Assembly: GCA_016839605.1 (NCBI GenBank)
Contig: JAEOTX010000039.1
Location: forward strand, 85,497 to 117,540
DNA from: Candidatus Thorarchaeota archaeon
GTDB taxonomy: Archaea > Asgardarchaeota > Thorarchaeia > Thorarchaeales > Thorarchaeaceae
Direction of reading: 5' to 3'
DNA length: 32,044 nucleotides
Made by a program: the position numbers and the translations under genes
Notes under the pieces: model-generated
Seen by the model: only the letters and a program-made list of their open reading frames with translations
What the model was told of the DNA's origin: nothing
Databases searched by the model: none
Shown: one piece after another, positions 15,122-23,503 of the stretch
How positions within the stretch are numbered: position 1 is the first letter of the stretch
Layout: each line of letters opens with the position of its first letter

Positions 15122-15535
15122 TTGAGTTCCGGGCGAACGTGGAAGCTGAAAACTGCAGACGGCACGCTCACAGAGTTCAAAGACATCCGTCGAAAAGTGG
15201 GTAACCAGATCATCCGTGCGTATCTGCTTGAGAATGCTTTGTCTGCGAACCGTCTTGAGCGAATTAAGGCAACTCTCAGGGGACCCAAGAACGAGTTCAA
15301 GGATTTCGATGACTTTTTTGTATTGAGTGCATCAGTTAACGGCAAACTTAGGATTCTCGTTGAAGCCAATGTCTATGATAATCTGAGAATTGTTGGAACT
15401 GATAGTGAGAAAATAACAAGCATGAATCCAAAACAAATCTTATCATTGTTCACTAAGATCCTTGATGAGCTCGAAAATCATGCAACAACATTGATTCTAA
15501 GCGAAAACTCAAAGGTGAGTGCAAAACAAGGATGA
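15122..15535 (+). CDS. hypothetical protein, coupled to a small zinc-motif protein
   Basis: 137 residues from a TTG behind GGTGG. Not recognised. The N-terminus looks beta-rich (WKLKTADGTLTEFKDI), followed by helices (QIIRAYLLENALSANRLERIKATL), two strands (FFVLSASVNGKLRILVEANVY) and a C-terminal helix (QILSLFTKILDELENH). This could be a small longin- or profilin-like alpha/beta fold, but that is only a guess from spacing. Its stop overlaps the next start as ATGA, so it is made together with the small zinc-motif protein and the two probably interact. Confidence 0.6.
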   Translation: MSSGRTWKLKTADGTLTEFKDIRRKVGNQIIRAYLLENALSANRLERIKATLRGPKNEFKDFDDFFVLSASVNGKLRILVEANVYDNLRIVGTDSEKITSMNPKQILSLFTKILDELENHATTLILSENSKVSAKQG

Positions 15536-15729
15536 GCGAATTCAAGCGATATGCAAAGTGTCCTGTCTGTGGTGAGAGAACCGTGCTCTCCGTACCTCAA
15601 GACATAGTGAAGAAAGCAAAGAGATTCCCCTTCACACTCAAAGTTGTCCACGAGGATCATCATTTCTACATCAATATTGATTCTCGGGCATCTATTACAG
15701 ATATCCTGAAACCAGAGCTCGTGGAGTGA
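15532..15729 (+). CDS. small zinc-motif protein
   Basis: 65 residues. A KCPVCGE knuckle near residues 9-15 is followed by VPQDIVKKAKRFPFTLKVVHEDHHFYINIDSRASITDI. The pattern of a Cys knuckle, then fP-x-x-hxVxHxDHxhxxxID, looks like a conserved small domain, with His-rich HEDHH (40-44) possibly completing a metal site. It is translationally coupled to the preceding gene through ATGA. Its TGA stop is immediately followed by the convergent PAC2-family gene's stop, the two forming the palindrome TGATCA. Function unknown. Such Cys-plus-beta-hairpin domains are often fused or adjacent to interaction modules. Confidence 0.65.
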   Translation: MSEFKRYAKCPVCGERTVLSVPQDIVKKAKRFPFTLKVVHEDHHFYINIDSRASITDILKPELVE

Positions 15730-16521
15730 TCATCCGATATAGCGGTCACTTGGCCGGTCGCCTTCATCTTCAGGTGTACCACGCTGAGAGATCTCATTTT
15801 TAGCCCATTCGATGAAATCAATCACCTTTGTAACATCATCTTCTAGAATGTCGAAAGATGCTTTGATCTTGAGGAAAGAACTAATCTTCTCAAGCACAGT
15901 TCTTGCTGCACGATAGTCCATTTTGATCATGCCAAGTGTTTCTCCAAGTAGGCAAGCTCCTTTCATATCATACATTGAAGCAGCCCACGCAGGAATGAAT
16001 CCATTTGCTCCATTCACAACGCCCTCTTCAGTTGCCACAGTACCCCCCACAGTGGATATTTCACCTAGCAATTCCGATGAGCTTGCAGAAATAAAGACGC
16101 GAGGCGGCATTGGATATGACTCGAAGAACTCCTGATAGCTAGTTTCATAGGCAGCTAACGCGTAGACCTCTTTCACTCCGAGCCCAGTGAACTCCTGAAC
16201 TACAAAATCAGCGTACTCGAAAACACCACGTCCAGATGCAGGCTGGAAGTCAGCCGATAGCAGAATGATGTCGTGCGGTTCATCGGGGGCTGCACGATAC
16301 AGCATTATCGAGCTCTTGGGGAAGTTGGCGATACCATCTTTTACAAATACGCGAGGCGGAAAGTCATCTGAGAAGAAATCCATAACAGGCTGCGCATTAA
16401 GAACAGCTGCTAGTGTGTCAACAGCTATACGTCCTACGTTGGCTATACCTGGAAGTCCTAGAACTGCTACAGGACTCTTGAGGGCAGTTTCATCAAGGTC
16501 AATAAAGCGCCTTGTATACAT
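15730..16521 (-). CDS. PAC2-family protein (proteasome assembly chaperone-like)
   Basis: 263 residues from the ATG at 16521, preferred over one at 16551 because GGAAGG lies six bases before it. The domain begins with SPVAVLGLPGIANVGRIAVDTLAAVL, the PAC2 signature (GxPGxGNVG in most members). It continues with DIILLSADFQP, a helix-strand unit VKEVYALAAYETS and a VNGANGFIPAWAASMYDMKGACLLGETLG segment. A C-terminal helical region (~205-250) and an acidic tail follow. Eukaryotic PAC2 helps to assemble the 20S alpha ring. Archaeal homologues have been linked to proteasome assembly but are not always required for it. It sits 62 bases downstream of tatD on the same strand and probably shares its transcript. 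Confidence 0.85.
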   Translation of the reverse strand: MYTRRFIDLDETALKSPVAVLGLPGIANVGRIAVDTLAAVLNAQPVMDFFSDDFPPRVFVKDGIANFPKSSIMLYRAAPDEPHDIILLSADFQPASGRGVFEYADFVVQEFTGLGVKEVYALAAYETSYQEFFESYPMPPRVFISASSSELLGEISTVGGTVATEEGVVNGANGFIPAWAASMYDMKGACLLGETLGMIKMDYRAARTVLEKISSFLKIKASFDILEDDVTKVIDFIEWAKNEISQRGTPEDEGDRPSDRYIG

Positions 16522-16583
16522 GTTCATCCTTCCTATGGTGTATTGCTTCATGTCAAACGCATTAAGTCCTATCGGTATTGGAA

Positions 16584-17336
16584 TTACAGCCTATAGAAAG
16601 CCAAAGCATTCTTCGTTGTTGCTTCAGCAACATCTTCCATGGGCAATTCCAGCAAATCAGCTAATGACTTGCAGCCCAATGCTAGATTTGCTGGTTCGTT
16701 CCTCTTCTCTGTGGGTGAGAGATATGGACCATCCGTTTCCAGGAGGATTTGATCCAATGGCATAATTTTCGCCGCTTCAGACCTACTCCTATATCTTGCA
16801 AAGTTGGCTGGGAGAGTTATGCTCCAACCGTTGTCAGCTATTCTTTTCGTAGTTTCTCTAGGACCATCATAGCAATGCATTAACACTCCATTCACTGCGT
16901 TCTTCTCCAGGATCTCGGTTGCCCGAGGTTCAGCTTTCCGCGAATGAATGACCAGTGGTAATTCGAGTTCATTTGCGAGATTTATGAAGAGTCTAAATAG
17001 CGGTTCCTGAGCCTTCCTTTGATTCGCATCCGTCACCCAATGATAGTCAAGACCCACTTCGCCAACAGCAACTATGCCCTCAGAATACTTACGGATTAGT
17101 GAGATTATCTTCTGCGCCTCATCTTCTGTCAGTCTTGATGCTTGACATCCAGCAGTATGGTGAATGAATCCTTGATGTTTTTCTACAATGCCGAGTGTCC
17201 TTCTGAATGATCCGGGTCCTATGGAGGAAGTCACCATTCCAATAAGGCCGGCTTTCTTCGCTCTTTCTATGACTTGCTCACGGTCATTCTTGAAGTGTTT
17301 CATGTCAATGTGAGTATGTGCATCGAATAGGCGCAT
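16584..17336 (-). CDS. tatD: TatD-family metal-dependent hydrolase/DNase
   Basis: 250 residues, the usual TatD length. All metal ligands are visible: FDAHTHID with His7 and His9, GEVGLDYHW with the bridging Glu near 92, VIHSRKAEPRA with the His near 130, LMHCYDG with the His near 153, and LLETDGPYLSP with the catalytic Asp near 200. TatD enzymes are TIM-barrel 3'-5' exonucleases or deoxyribonucleases implicated in DNA repair and nucleic acid turnover, and some act on other phosphoesters. The position with a PAC2 gene downstream suggests a two-gene housekeeping operon. The ATG is preceded by GGGA only, so initiation signals are modest. Confidence 0.88.
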   Translation of the reverse strand: MRLFDAHTHIDMKHFKNDREQVIERAKKAGLIGMVTSSIGPGSFRRTLGIVEKHQGFIHHTAGCQASRLTEDEAQKIISLIRKYSEGIVAVGEVGLDYHWVTDANQRKAQEPLFRLFINLANELELPLVIHSRKAEPRATEILEKNAVNGVLMHCYDGPRETTKRIADNGWSITLPANFARYRSRSEAAKIMPLDQILLETDGPYLSPTEKRNEPANLALGCKSLADLLELPMEDVAEATTKNALAFYRL

Positions 17337-17376
17337 TTTCCCAAGTTTGCTCCTTTCTTTCAGGCCTGTACTAGAT

Positions 17377-17387
17377 TCTTTTTAATC
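17377..17387 (+). promoter_or_regulatory. TATA-like element
   Basis: TCTTTTTAATC sits about 33-43 bases upstream of the ATG at 17420, a distance consistent with a short leader carrying the GGGGAC ribosome site. Pattern match only. Confidence 0.35.
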
Positions 17388-17419
17388 GTAGCCATAAGTC
17401 CTGGCATTGGGGACAACCG

Positions 17420-18322
17420 ATGTCTGATGATGTCCACAAGCGACTAAAGGAGAAAACTCTACAGATTGCACAGCTCCAGCACCAACTAGGAGTTTTGCAA
17501 GCTCAGCTTGAAGGAACACAGCGTCGAGCTGGAGAAACAGGCACGAAGATTATCGCTCTGGAGAGTCTAATTGCTGAGAAGGACTCCGAAAACCACATGC
17601 TTCGCTCTGAACTGGGTCGCACAAAGGGTGCCTTGGATACCATGGGGAAGGAAATCCAAGGAATTCGAGCTGAACAGACTCAGCAATTGGCTCGGGCGAA
17701 GCCGATGAGTGATGACTATTCTCTTAAACAACAGCTATCTGACGCATTGAAGCAGAATGAACTGCTTAAGGAAGACATCAAGTCACTATCAGAGGCCGCT
17801 TCTGCCGTGCTCAAAGATGAGCCTGGTGCGCGAGACCACCTTCGAGATGCAATAATGCATGTTGGAGACCCCAGATTCAAGATACTCAACACTGTACTGG
17901 AGAAGAGATCAATAAGGATAGAAGAAATTGCTTCCAGTCTGCTCATAGATATGAATGAGGCTCTAGCCCTGGTTGACGAACTCCAGGCAGCAGGAGAAAT
18001 TGAGCTTGGAGATGGTATCACTGTTATTCCTGGTGAAAAGTATCGAGTTGCTAAGATTCCAGTAGAAGAATGGAAGACTTGGAACCCTCCAGACATCTTC
18101 GATTCACTTGAGGATATTGTTGGACGAACAGAGGGACATGAGTCTATTTCAAAGGCGATTGAGGCGGCAGTAGACATACTAGAGCAAAAAATCGCTCGTG
18201 GTGGTGCGTTAGTCTTTCAAATGAGGAAGACTGCAGACCAATGGAAAAAGGGTGATGCCAACGTTCAGGAACTTCAGTATACAATACGAGAATGGAAAGC
18301 ACGTGCACTGTCTCTCAGCTAG
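17420..18322 (+). CDS. coiled-coil plus winged-helix protein
   Basis: 300 residues. Residues ~5-92 and ~98-132 form long heptad-rich helices (LQIAQLQHQLGVLQAQLEGT), a likely dimeric coiled coil. Residues ~150-208 look like a winged helix: PRFKILNTVLEKRSIRIEEIASSL, a recognition-type helix NEALALVDELQAAGEI, and a wing GDGITVIPGEKY. The rest is helical with a short W-rich linker (EEWKTWNPPD). It could be a dimeric DNA-binding protein or an ESCRT-like interaction protein. No family is recognised. Its TAG stop overlaps that of the convergent PDCD5 gene within the palindrome CTAG. Confidence 0.75.
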   Translation: MSDDVHKRLKEKTLQIAQLQHQLGVLQAQLEGTQRRAGETGTKIIALESLIAEKDSENHMLRSELGRTKGALDTMGKEIQGIRAEQTQQLARAKPMSDDYSLKQQLSDALKQNELLKEDIKSLSEAASAVLKDEPGARDHLRDAIMHVGDPRFKILNTVLEKRSIRIEEIASSLLIDMNEALALVDELQAAGEIELGDGITVIPGEKYRVAKIPVEEWKTWNPPDIFDSLEDIVGRTEGHESISKAIEAAVDILEQKIARGGALVFQMRKTADQWKKGDANVQELQYTIREWKARALSLS

Positions 18323-18714
18323 TCCTCAGAGCCCTTCTTAATAGCCTCCTTGACATAAGCTCCAAAATCAGATGTTTCGCCGTCACGTTGAATTCTGATT
18401 TTCGTTTCCTCTCCTTTGACTTGACGCTCAATGTACCTTACATCCAACTGGCTCATAAGTTGGCGATATCCTCTGTAGACAATTAGATACAGGATGACTT
18501 CTTCCACTTGTCTACCAACGCCTTGATTGCTTGTCTTCAGTTCGCTAAGATATGATAATGCATCCGGTGCAAGAAACCTCTGAAGGAGCTTTGCACGTTC
18601 AGCGCCAACCTTCTCTTCCTGTTCACGCGCAGCTTGCATTTGCTTCTCGCGTTTAATCATCCTAGCCATCTTCTTTCGTCGGATGATTGCTAGGTCGGGG
18701 TCGTCGTCAGTCAG
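18319..18714 (-). CDS. PDCD5/TFAR19-family DNA-binding protein, CTG start
   Basis: Archaeal PDCD5 homologue. The core shows AERAKLLQRFLAPDALSYLSEL (corresponding to the LLxxxLTPEAxxRL block), GRQVEEVILYLIVYRGYRQLM, and a basic C-terminus with ERQVKGEETKIRIQRDGE. The first ATG, at 18669, would truncate the conserved N-terminal helix. Fifteen codons upstream the frame reads TDDDPDLAIIRRKKMARM, matching the acidic-then-IRRKK start usual for the family. The only sensible initiator is a CTG at 18712-18714, six bases after GAGGTT. The resulting 131 residues fit the family. Eukaryotic PDCD5 binds the chaperonin CCT and affects apoptosis, and archaeal members bind DNA weakly in vitro. It is a monocistronic unit. 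Confidence 0.85.
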   Translation of the reverse strand: MTDDDPDLAIIRRKKMARMIKREKQMQAAREQEEKVGAERAKLLQRFLAPDALSYLSELKTSNQGVGRQVEEVILYLIVYRGYRQLMSQLDVRYIERQVKGEETKIRIQRDGETSDFGAYVKEAIKKGSED

Positions 18715-18845
18715 AGTATAAACCTCAACTCCAGAGCCGTAATGAAGAGCAGTTAAGCCTAACGATACAACTAGAAGTGCTTTTTAGGCTTGATTCTGAA
18801 TAGACGGTAGGCTAGAAGCATATGAAATTGCGAGGTTTGCACTAA

Positions 18846-19793
18846 TTGACAGCACAAGAAGTATGCAAATGGCTTGCTGATTCAAAGACAGGCAACACGT
18901 GTAGATTGAGGAATGTGTCACTTCCCAGGGGGGAAGTGGCTGCCAAATGCACAAAATCAGATCTAGCAGTGATATGTGTTGACGCCTATTCTGCCCTGTC
19001 TAAGGGTCTTGAAACATTGAAGGCCAGCAGTACTGATTCATTCCTTTGGCTGATAGAATCAGCAAATCAATTCGAGAACCTCGGAGAAACTGACAATGCA
19101 ATTATGGCAACGGTCAAAGCTATTGACTTTGCGACAAAGATGAATCTGTTTGAGAGAGGATACGAGATCTTTAGGTATGCAAGAAATATGCTCGAAAATG
19201 GCCTAGCTAAGCAAGATCCATCTCTTGCAAGTCCAATGATTAAGCAAACCCTTGTAAAGAGTGGCGAGAAGCTTATTGAGGAATTAAGGAAAATTGCCAT
19301 AGGCTCTCCAGTGGCGGATGTACAGGCTGAACTGAAAGCCAGCATACTTAGTGGTGTGAGTCTGAAAAAGACCGAGGAAGCTATGCAGGAGGAAGAGAAA
19401 GACAAGCTTGTGATCAGCCATGGCAGGTCTCTCTATGAGAAGAAGGCTTCAGAATATAGGGAAGGAGCTGACACCTATTTGGCCTCTGGAATGACACAGA
19501 ATGCTATCACATTCTCGTGTTTGGGAGCTCTTTCGGATCTAATGCTAGGCAAACCCAAGGACGGCTTATTGTACCTAACAGAGTTCACTGAGCAATCGGG
19601 GATAAAGGACGAGTTCAACAACCACCCCTGTTTTCAGTGGACTAGATTGGTCTTCAAGGGGCTGATTAGCAGAGACGCTGACGCGCTTTTGGAGGCTACC
19701 AAAGTATTCCTTAGCATTCCTTGGAGCTTCAAGGATGACCACGAGTTCGCTCGAAGGGCAATGGAATCTGTCGAACGAAGAATTACTCAGTGA
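18846..19793 (+). CDS. TPR/alpha-solenoid protein with N-terminal Cys motif
   Basis: 315 residues from a TTG nine bases after GAGGT. The first 45 residues carry four cysteines (7, 19, 35, 44) in CKWLADSKTGNTCRLR and KCTKSDLAVICVDAYSAL, a spacing that could hold a metal, though no known knuckle matches. Residues ~58-130 and ~195-290 are helical repeat units. SANQFENLGETDNAIMATVKA and ADTYLASGMTQNAITFSCLGAL resemble tetratricopeptide or SNAP-type helix pairs. A charged helix with EEAMQEEEKDK lies between. Likely a protein-interaction factor. Its 3' end overlaps the convergent RNA methyltransferase gene by 11 bases. Function unknown. Confidence 0.7.
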   Translation: MTAQEVCKWLADSKTGNTCRLRNVSLPRGEVAAKCTKSDLAVICVDAYSALSKGLETLKASSTDSFLWLIESANQFENLGETDNAIMATVKAIDFATKMNLFERGYEIFRYARNMLENGLAKQDPSLASPMIKQTLVKSGEKLIEELRKIAIGSPVADVQAELKASILSGVSLKKTEEAMQEEEKDKLVISHGRSLYEKKASEYREGADTYLASGMTQNAITFSCLGALSDLMLGKPKDGLLYLTEFTEQSGIKDEFNNHPCFQWTRLVFKGLISRDADALLEATKVFLSIPWSFKDDHEFARRAMESVERRITQ

Positions 19794-21159
19794 TCCGCAT
19801 TCTGGCAATGAAGAATCCGTTTGAGTTTTGTCTGTGAGGAAAGAGTCGAATCACTTCGTCAGAGCATTCAAATCCAGAATAGCCTGGAGACCCCTTGTAT
19901 GGAATCTCCAGTAGCTCGAATTGATGACGAGTCATTGCAGAGTCAATTTGTGATTCGCCTTCATGAGGCAGAAGAGAACACGTCGCAAAAACCACTTCCG
20001 TACCTGGCTTATCAGAGTAGGCACATAGGATCCCATCAAGAATCTTATTCTGAATGGACATATTACTCATGAGCGTGTCCTTATTGAGCCGCCATTTGAA
20101 GGATGGATGACTGCGAAGAATCCCTGTAGATGTGCATGGAGCGTCGATGAGAATCTTATCTGCATCAGACACAGGTGCAGTCATGGCATCAGCCTCTACA
20201 AATGATACACCATCACAACCCAAAGATGACCAACGTTGTTTTGTCTGTTCTAGTCGATCTGCATTGATATCGGTGGCTATGAGCTGTCCTTCTGTATTCA
20301 TGAGCTCCCAGATGAGATGAGTCTTCATCCCTGGAGCAGCACACGCATCCCATATCTTCAATCCAGGCCGGGGTGTCAGAGCATGTCCAACAGCAACACT
20401 ACCCTTATCCTGAATGATCACTCTACCTTCATTGAATTCATCGGAACTGAAGAGAGAAGGAATACCTCCAACGACTCTGAAGAGGTCAAGGTATTTGCCC
20501 TCCTCCTCTAATACAACACCGCGTTTCTTCAGGTGAGGAATGACCTCATCATGCCTATCTAGTAGCCTGTTCACTCTCAGAAAGTAGTCTCTGGGCCCAT
20601 TGTTTCGTCGCATCAGTTCTATTGCTTCATCCCGTCCAAGATGTTCAGAAAGAGTTTCAACCAAGAATGTAGGGTGCGACTCCTTGATTCCTATTGCATT
20701 GGAATATTCTAGATTCCTAGTCCTCTTATCCAAGTCAAGTTTCATAGCTTGGTTTACATTGTCTGAAAGACCAGATGAATCGAGACTATTGACAATTGAA
20801 CTACTCAGGGGAGTCTTTGCCCAGCGCAGCTCATAGATAGCAAGTCGGAGAAGACTCTGGTCAGGGACACTAAGATCAGATAGGCTCCTCTTGCCTAAGG
20901 CACGAACAGCAATGTAGTTGATGGTGTTCAGATATCGGATAACTCCAAGAACGCGGGATTGAATATAGCCTCGGACCTCCACATCCAATGAATTATCCAA
21001 ATCATTCAATCGCAGCAGCTCTCGCATTGTTTTGGATGTGGTACCGTATTGTGTCAATAGAGCGAGAATCTGTTTTGCTGCGACTGCACTTACCGACTCT
21101 GTGTTGATTTCTAAGCACATCTCCTTCTTAGGGATAATATCAAGGCGGCTTCTATCCAA
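19783..21159 (-). CDS. NusB-domain/RsmB-type RNA m5C methyltransferase (NOP2/Sun family)
   Basis: 458 residues. Residues ~20-150 fit a NusB-like helical domain and ~160-250 the RNA-binding region (RVNRL) before the Rossmann methyltransferase. Key residues are DACAAPGMKT (271-280) for S-adenosylmethionine, ATDIN (295-299), DAPCTSTG with Cys342, and ATCSLLPHEGE with the catalytic Cys394. This two-cysteine arrangement defines the 5-methylcytosine RNA methyltransferases. Bacterial RsmB with the same NusB fusion modifies 16S rRNA C967. In archaea the substrate may be rRNA or tRNA. The start is a TTG. An internal ATG at 21120 has GGAG directly adjacent and is less likely. Probably a monocistronic unit, divergent from the aldehyde dehydrogenase gene. 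Confidence 0.88.
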   Translation of the reverse strand: MDRSRLDIIPKKEMCLEINTESVSAVAAKQILALLTQYGTTSKTMRELLRLNDLDNSLDVEVRGYIQSRVLGVIRYLNTINYIAVRALGKRSLSDLSVPDQSLLRLAIYELRWAKTPLSSSIVNSLDSSGLSDNVNQAMKLDLDKRTRNLEYSNAIGIKESHPTFLVETLSEHLGRDEAIELMRRNNGPRDYFLRVNRLLDRHDEVIPHLKKRGVVLEEEGKYLDLFRVVGGIPSLFSSDEFNEGRVIIQDKGSVAVGHALTPRPGLKIWDACAAPGMKTHLIWELMNTEGQLIATDINADRLEQTKQRWSSLGCDGVSFVEADAMTAPVSDADKILIDAPCTSTGILRSHPSFKWRLNKDTLMSNMSIQNKILDGILCAYSDKPGTEVVFATCSLLPHEGESQIDSAMTRHQFELLEIPYKGSPGYSGFECSDEVIRLFPHRQNSNGFFIARMRITE

Positions 21160-21293
21160 AAGATGGAGATTAGGATTCCTATAGCCCTAGAAACAGAGCA
21201 CGCTCAGAGGAGAAGCGCTTAAATCTGCCTAGTCTTGGCCAGAACAATAACTGGGACCTATGTGCTCCATTTAGATATAGGACGGCAATCGAC

Positions 21294-22952
21294 ATGCAGA
21301 TGTTTGGTCATCTTATCAAGGGTGAGATTGTACAATCAGACAACGGAAGGACTGCAATCTTTCCGGATATGAACCGAGTTATAGCAGACCCACGGATTCT
21401 CTATGCAATGGCCATGAAGGAACAAGGGTCTCTAGGACGCTTTGCAGCTCGATACTTCAGTGGAGTACTTCCAGAAAAGACACCAGAGATAAGACTCCTA
21501 AAAGACTACATCCGAACGCATGGGCATCCTTCTGCAACAAAGGATGAGATAGAAGAGATACAGTTTGCAAAATATACTATTGGAGGGGAGCGTGAGACTG
21601 CTAGAGCATGTGATGAGGCGCATAGGATTCGAAGATTGATGCATAGAGAAGTCGACAGCCAAGGAGAGGGGATTTCTCTACAGGAAAGAGCAGAGAGCCT
21701 CATCCATATAGGTGAAGCGCTCTGGAAGAACTATGATTCATTCAAAAGGATCGGAATCGCAGAGGGAACTCCTGTCACACTATTTGATTGGCAGACAAAA
21801 GGCGTGTTCAACACCCTGAATAAGGAGCACATCGATTACGCAACAAGCAGGATTTCTCCTGAAGAGATCCCATGTGCAACTAAGGGAGAAAGGACTATTC
21901 TGAGTAGGTTCCCCTATGGTGCTGTAGGAGTCTTTCCACCCTACAATGCCGCAATCGGGCTCGGAGGAATGTCCATCATCTCAAGTTTCTGGGCAGGAAA
22001 CGCCACTGTCACAAGAACACCATCAAAGATGCCTCTCACGAATATGCAGCTTGCCTATGTTCTTGCAGATGCGATGAGAGACTTAGACTTCCCTGTAAGC
22101 GCATTCCAGTCAGTGATTGGACCAGCCCGTGAGATTGCGAACTATATGATCAATAAGTCGCCACTCAATGCCATGGTCTATTATGGAGACTCAGATGTGG
22201 GACTAGGACTCATGGCTAAAGCAGTAAAACGTGGACTGCATTTTGTACCCGAGCTTGCAGGTAGTGGTGCAAGTCTAGTCTGGAAAGACGTCGACATCGA
22301 TAAGGTCTCAAGCTATGTGACTAATGCAAGATTCTTCGGATCTGGACAAACGTGTTTTGCAGCAAAACGCTTGTTCCTGCATGAATCCATCTTTGACGAT
22401 TTCATTGCGGCACTGGTAGAGAAGAGTGAACAGCTGAGAGTAGGATTGCCAGAGGATTCAAAGACTGATTTACCGATTGTTGGAACTCGTGCACTCTATC
22501 AAGTCATCGACATGGTTGACGAAGCATTAAAGAGGGGGGCTAAATTAGAAACAGGAGGGTATCGGCTAAACGCTCAAGGGGAGCCAGATGAAGCAGGACT
22601 ATTCTATAAACCGACCATTCTGAGCAACGTCCCGCTTGATTGCAAGATGTGGTATCGAGAAACATTCGGCCCAGTCTTCCCAGTAATGAAGGTCAGCTCA
22701 TTCCAGCAGGCAATCACTCAGGCTAACAACTCACAATATGGACTCCGCACATCTGTGTATAGCGATGATCCCAGAATCTGGGCTCGCTTCTTCGATGAGA
22801 TAGATGCGCCAGGTATCGCAGTCAACACCAGCCATATCCACTTTGACAATTACTATCCTCATCTGGGTGGACTAAAGGCGAGTGGAATCAATGGTGGGAA
22901 GTATTTCTATGAGATTCTAACCTATATGAAATATCGACACTTTCCTGCATAG
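21294..22952 (+). CDS. aldehyde dehydrogenase superfamily protein
   Basis: 552 residues with a ~120-residue N-terminal extension before the usual ~430-residue ALDH core, closest in layout to 1-pyrroline-5-carboxylate dehydrogenase-type enzymes. Visible active-site features are FPPYNAA (214-220, containing the conserved Asn), FVPELAGSGAS with the general-base Glu320, GSGQTCFAAKR with the nucleophile Cys354, and ETFGPVFPV. The enzyme would oxidise an aldehyde with NAD(P). The substrate is not evident: ELAGSG replaces the common ELGGK, and there is no neighbouring proline or glutamate gene. It is flanked by genes on the other strand, so it is monocistronic. A weak TATA-like TTTAGATATAG lies at 21270-21280, unusually close to the start. 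Confidence 0.85.
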   Translation: MQMFGHLIKGEIVQSDNGRTAIFPDMNRVIADPRILYAMAMKEQGSLGRFAARYFSGVLPEKTPEIRLLKDYIRTHGHPSATKDEIEEIQFAKYTIGGERETARACDEAHRIRRLMHREVDSQGEGISLQERAESLIHIGEALWKNYDSFKRIGIAEGTPVTLFDWQTKGVFNTLNKEHIDYATSRISPEEIPCATKGERTILSRFPYGAVGVFPPYNAAIGLGGMSIISSFWAGNATVTRTPSKMPLTNMQLAYVLADAMRDLDFPVSAFQSVIGPAREIANYMINKSPLNAMVYYGDSDVGLGLMAKAVKRGLHFVPELAGSGASLVWKDVDIDKVSSYVTNARFFGSGQTCFAAKRLFLHESIFDDFIAALVEKSEQLRVGLPEDSKTDLPIVGTRALYQVIDMVDEALKRGAKLETGGYRLNAQGEPDEAGLFYKPTILSNVPLDCKMWYRETFGPVFPVMKVSSFQQAITQANNSQYGLRTSVYSDDPRIWARFFDEIDAPGIAVNTSHIHFDNYYPHLGGLKASGINGGKYFYEILTYMKYRHFPA

Positions 22953-22957
22953 TGGAT

Positions 22958-23443
22958 CTAGAGAGGCCTCTCGTACATCTGAACCAACATGCCCTCAATT
23001 TGCTCGTACGGCTCACCCCATGGTCGAAACCCGAATCGCTCCATAAGCCGCTCGCTTGCTTCTTGGCCTACCAGAATATTGCAGTAATTACGCTCACATC
23101 CATGAGCTCTACCATACTCGGCGAATTGAATGTACATTGCAGAAGCTAGTCCACTGGTCCGACATGCAGGCACAACGGTTTGATGCTCACCGAAGAGACC
23201 CTTGTCAGTGATTTTCGCCTTGTAGAGGCCAACTATCTGACCTTGGAGTCTGCTGCCGAAGTAATGATATCCATTTTTCATGTCCTCGAGAACCTGCTCC
23301 CGATTATACATTCGCGTCTTTCGCCAAATTTCGGGATAGTCCTCTGCCATGGGCCATACATGCCTGAAGAGAGTTGAGATCTCTTCAGCATCCTCCTCTG
23401 TTAGTTCAACAATACGTATCTCTTCTTCAGGTATCTCTGTCAT
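22958..23443 (-). CDS. GNAT-family N-acetyltransferase
   Basis: 161 residues with a complete GNAT fold: the N-terminal IRIVELTEEDAEEISTLFRHV, strands YFGSRLQGQIVGLYKAKI, and motif A QTVVPACRTSGLASAMYIQFAEYGRAHG with the acetyl-CoA pyrophosphate loop RTSGLA. A final NILVGQEASERLMERFGF unit is typical of GNATs (neighbour-residue swap and GF). It would transfer acetyl from acetyl-CoA to an unknown amine. It is the last visible gene of the glycerol operon, 60 bases after the radical SAM gene. A GNAT beside an MSMEG_0568-like radical SAM recalls the bacterial Nit1 cluster, but whether the two families match is not established here. Confidence 0.82.
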   Translation of the reverse strand: MTEIPEEEIRIVELTEEDAEEISTLFRHVWPMAEDYPEIWRKTRMYNREQVLEDMKNGYHYFGSRLQGQIVGLYKAKITDKGLFGEHQTVVPACRTSGLASAMYIQFAEYGRAHGCERNYCNILVGQEASERLMERFGFRPWGEPYEQIEGMLVQMYERPL

Positions 23444-23503
23444 GAATAGCCATCTTCAGGATGGTTCTGTCCGAAATAAATCTCTGCGTATGTAGTCATT
23501 GAA

